From positions 51,134 through 115,133 of the forward strand of contig NOWV01000217.1 of NCBI GenBank assembly GCA_003344405.1: a DNA stretch of 64,000 nt. The letters are read 5' to 3'. Origin of the DNA: Trichoplax sp. H2 (lineage: Eukaryota; Placozoa; Uniplacotomia; Trichoplacea). Both the position numbers and the translations under genes were made by a program. Shown in pieces: positions 61,010-64,000 of this stretch. Each line of letters begins with the position of its first letter. Positions within the stretch are counted from its first letter, which is position 1. The notes beneath the pieces were generated by a model that made no database searches, was not told the origin of the DNA, and saw only the letters and a list, made by a program, of their open reading frames with translations.

Positions 61010-61850
61010 TAGGAATAAACCAGCTGAAAGATGCCATTTGAGAATGAATTACTTTGCTCTATTTGGACTACGATAGTAGGTCAGACGGACCCCTATTAGC
61101 CTTGCAGTGTAGAAGTAGTGGACAGGATCAGCTACAATTGCAACTAGATTATTATGATTTAATTGGGTTTAGCTCTTATTTTACTACCTAAAGCTGCTCT
61201 TAAACTGTAGATTAATCATCGATCAATTAGAATGACATCATTTTCTCCGATATCTATGTATTCGAGTCATTATGGCTTAAAAAGTACCCGGATCTCTATC
61301 AACTTTCCAATACAGAAATTGTGATTAAGGCTCCTATAATTATAATTGATTGATCAGGTTTAATTCATATTTTACTGTCTATAACTGCTCTTAAACTGTG
61401 GATTAATTATCGATCAATTATGACGATATTTGGAAATTTGTGTGTTAAAGTCGTTATAGTCTAAAAAAACTACCCGGACCCTTACCAGCCTTCCAATGCA
61501 GAAGTAGTATTTTAGTTAAGACTCTTATACAGTAATTAGTTGATCAGGTTCAACTCATATTCTACTACCTAGAGCTGCTATTAAACTGTAGATTAATCAT
61601 CGATATCATTTTCTCCGGCATTTTGTCTGATAAAGTCTCTATGAGTTAAAAATGAACTACCCGAACCCTTGTCAGTCTTCCAAATTTCAATAATGAAACT
61701 ACTGTGGTATTATAGTTAAGACTTTCATAATTATAATATACTGTATACTGTAATTCATTGATCCGGTCTACAGTAGCTCATGTTTTATTACTTAAAGCTG
61801 CTCTGAAACTGTAAATTAATCATCATTATTTACTGATCAGTTTTATACGT
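61010..61850. repeat. Tandem repeat of about 190 bp, four to five copies
   Basis: CT(G)CTNTTAAACTGTAGATTAAT or its variants occurs near 61194, 61385, 61575 and 61798 (spacings about 191, 190 and 223). Each copy also carries a CCCGGACC/CCGAACC word followed by CAG(C/T)CTTCCAA. A truncated first copy begins near 61010. Confidence 0.8.
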
Positions 61851-61899
61851 ATAATTATCATATAATCGTGTAAAGAGATTGAAAATAAATATATATACA

Positions 61900-62270
61900 C
61901 AACAGAAGACTGTATGATAATTTCAAGTGTAATTTTAAATTCGTCACTGGAAATATCGAAATTCAAGATTTATTCATAACTTAAGGTTAATTTAGGTAGT
62001 CAATTTAACAATGGTTCTAGTTGATACATTAAAGTAATTTAATCAACATTGATCAGTTACCCTATTGTAATCCTGTAAAAAACATGCTATATTAAAAAAG
62101 TAATACACAGCACATCATGCCTTCAAGTATAATTTAAATTCATCGCTGGAAATGCCGTAATTTCAAGATTCATTGATGATAACTTAATATTAAATTAGAT
62201 GATCAATCTAACGATAGCTAAAGTTGATAAAGTGAGCAAATCCAAGGTTCAATAACCTTTATCGATTATT
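61900..62270. repeat. 200-bp tandem duplication
   Basis: TTCAAGTGTAAT at 61922 and TTCAAGTATAAT at 62122 are 200 bp apart. Each is followed by TAAATTC(G/A)TC(A/G)CTGGAAAT, then ATTCAAGATT or TTTCAAGATT, and AACTTAA. Confidence 0.75.
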
Positions 62271-62273
62271 TGT

Positions 62274-63314
62274 TACATTTATCCTCCAATCTCCATGAAG
62301 CTAACCGTTTCCTTGTTTCTGCTCTGGTGTTCAATTAAGAATATATGTTACAGACAAAAATGGTCTATCAACTAAAAACTGAGTATTGATCATTACAAAG
62401 GTTGTAATTTCCTGCCTCTTATTTCAGTTAGTTATTGATTCTTAAATAAATAGTTCGTAGATTGTGAAATTTCATGAACTTCAAACAATTCGAATTATTA
62501 TTTTGTAGTAAGAAATTCTTGACTAAATCTACTGCATGGCACATTGGTAGAATTACAGATTTCGTGTTGCCAACTACGATAAAAGAGCACCGACATAGCT
62601 AAGAGAATCTTATTAGATTTGTTTTTGTACGATCTAATTCATAATTTAATAAACCAGAGGTTCAAAATTTGGATAGAAAAGCAAGTTCACACCGTTACTA
62701 GAAAAAGGCATAAAGATGCTATAATATTATACGAGATATCTCGTACATGGCTAACTGTAGCCAATGTTTAATGAATGAGTTGCCGTTGTTATTATCAACC
62801 TATCCATGATTGTAGCTATAATAGTGGATTCAGGACTTGGATTGTACGTGTATTTTTTAGTTACATACATTCCCTATTCACTTACAAAAATGTTACTGAA
62901 TTGAGAGCATTTAAGACAACATTGACTACGGTCGCTTAATTAATGAGCTAATCTAGCATACAAGTGTAAGGTGTTTGCTTGTGAAGGCTATTAAATACAT
63001 TTTCGTAGCTTAAAACAACAGTTTTACATCGTAGTAAAACATTGAAAAATCTGCAAGAAAATGCGTACAGAGGCATTGAAAAATGGATACATTTTCAAAC
63101 ACAATTGCGAATAATCTATTGAGTGCTAAGGCCTTATGATTAGCTATCCTAATACATAAAGAATGTACTGTATATGTCTTCCATCCATTATAAAATTAAC
63201 TTTTGTCTATAGTATAATATTAATCATATGAAGTAGAACTAAGCTCATATACTTGAATATGAAGGAAAATAAGGGCAATCCAGATTGAGCACAAGTTAGA
63301 ACGCTATTAATAGG
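62274..63314. repeat. Segmental duplication, copy 2
   Basis: Collinear counterpart of 57850-59074, continuing into the oxidoreductase coding copy at 63315. About 180 bp shorter owing to indels. Confidence 0.85.
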
Positions 63315-63592
63315 TTACAGTTTTGGAGTCAGTTTAAAGCATAACTTGAAAGCTTCCTGTGGTATATCATAATGCCAGTTGTCATGGGTAATCGTCAGTG
63401 CTCCAACTCGACCTATTTCATCAGAAGATTTTGCAGCATATCCATTGCCACCACTTAATAACACCATATTTTCAGTAATTTTATCAATCATGACATGGCT
63501 ATGTGGTGTGATTGTATAAGCACAACCATCAGGTTTTATGGATACTGGCTTAAATCCGGGTAGAACACTGAGCATTGCTTTAGTTAATATAT
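63315..63592 (-). CDS. Second copy of the FAD-dependent oxidoreductase (3' part, cut by assembly gap)
   Basis: 278 nt matching 59075-59352 with four differences. Three are synonymous; one changes Cys to Tyr in GGNGCAAKSS. It ends with the same stop codon context. The frame is open into the run of N at 63593, so the N-terminal two-thirds is unseen. Sequence after the gap does not resemble the rest of the gene, so the copy may be truncated, or the gap may hide much more than 50 bases. An ATG-initiated reading from 63575 would omit the FAD-binding domain and is not a likely protein. Confidence 0.8.
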
Positions 63593-63642
63593 NNNNNNNN
63601 NNNNNNNNNNNNNNNNNNNNNNNNNNNNNNNNNNNNNNNNNN
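63593..63642. other. Assembly gap (50 N)
   Basis: Fifty consecutive N. The round number suggests a scaffold gap of unknown true size. Any frame drawn across it (for example plus-strand 63538-63816) is meaningless. Confidence 0.99.
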
Positions 63643-64000
63643 TTGATGACCTCATGTCCCCTAAATGGACATGAAGGAGAGTTTCAGTCACGTTTACTCT
63701 ATAGCATCGATTTATTGACGGACAAGAACGGCTATGCTTGCGTTATTCAGCTTGTGGACCATAGTAGGAAAGGAGTTACAGAAACAGCGAACTCCTACGG
63801 ACCCTCTGCAAAATAACCTAGGAAATGGGGATGAACATAATGTAACTAGTGGCGGTACATTGACTGTAGTCTCCTTATTGGATGTGCAGGGGGTGATTTT
63901 AGTCAGGGACTGGAATGATAACCAATTTTTGCCTTGGAAGTCATATTAGAGCAATTAGTACTGCATAGTCCCTGCAGGACTTGAAAAAGCCGCCGGAAGT
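63643..64000. other. Sequence after the gap, unassigned
   Basis: 358 bp, clearly GC-richer than the flank. Plus-strand frames are open for 60-70 codons (DLLTDKNGYACVIQLVDHSRK; a second frame at 63734-63949), but no family is recognised. A mobile-element fragment is possible; nothing proves it. Confidence 0.4.

Larger units (their letters stand above)
60317..63314. other. Intergenic region between oxidoreductase copies, repeat-dominated
   Basis: About 3 kb made almost wholly of repeats: 150-bp units (60415-60780), about 190-bp units (61010-61850), 200-bp units (61900-62270), then copy 2 of the segmental duplication (62274-63314). The short minus-strand ORF 60455-60637 overlaps the 150-bp repeats and is not considered coding. 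Confidence 0.7.

Noticed and set aside
55180-61850. Tandem arrays considered as CRISPR-like or centromeric satellite.
   Set aside because: Units are diverged, lack constant-repeat/variable-spacer structure, and have only a few copies in a eukaryotic intron or spacer.
63538-63816. Plus-strand ORF across the N run.
   Set aside because: It is drawn through unknown bases and is antisense to the oxidoreductase copy on one side.

Overview
The window is eukaryotic nuclear DNA. It is AT-rich, its genes are split by many short GT-AG introns (mostly about 65-250 nt), and every recognisable protein is animal-like: EFL1, POLG, cytosolic NARS, a UDP-glycosyltransferase, LONP1, a class A GPCR and an Apaf-1-type CARD/NB-ARC/propeller protein. 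Compact intron-rich genes in low-GC DNA together with an Apaf-1-like gene suggest an early-branching animal, with a placozoan (Trichoplax/Hoilungia type) as my best guess. That placement is inference; no species marker is visible.

Layout. 1-5514 (+): EFL1, 5' end outside the window. 5515-11427: non-coding. 11428-12495 (+): intronless GPCR. 13539-19828 (-): POLG, 19 exons. 19829-23154: intergenic spacer between divergent genes, with a ~300-bp tandem array and palindromes. 23155-27573 (+): NARS, 23 exons. 31696-34856 (+): UGT, 3 exons. 38139-43395 (+): LONP1, 22 exons. 46782-56490 (-): Apaf-1-like gene, 20 exons with one apparent 1-nt frameshift. 59075-60316 (-): intronless FAD-dependent amine/amino-acid oxidoreductase. 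63315-63592 (-): near-identical 3' part of a second oxidoreductase copy, cut by a 50-N assembly gap. I rebuilt the gene models by hand. Exon lengths and phases add up to whole codons in EFL1, POLG, NARS, UGT and LONP1, and in the Apaf-1-like gene only if one missing base is allowed.

Functional themes. POLG and LONP1 both act on the mitochondrial nucleoid, EFL1 and NARS belong to translation, and the Apaf-1-like protein is of the class that links mitochondria to caspases. There is no operon-like logic, and neighbours probably do not share regulation except perhaps the divergent POLG/NARS pair. Intergenic and large intronic DNA is rich in decayed tandem repeats with periods near 60, 150 and 190-200 bp. 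I found no CRISPR array, intact transposon, rRNA or tRNA by eye.
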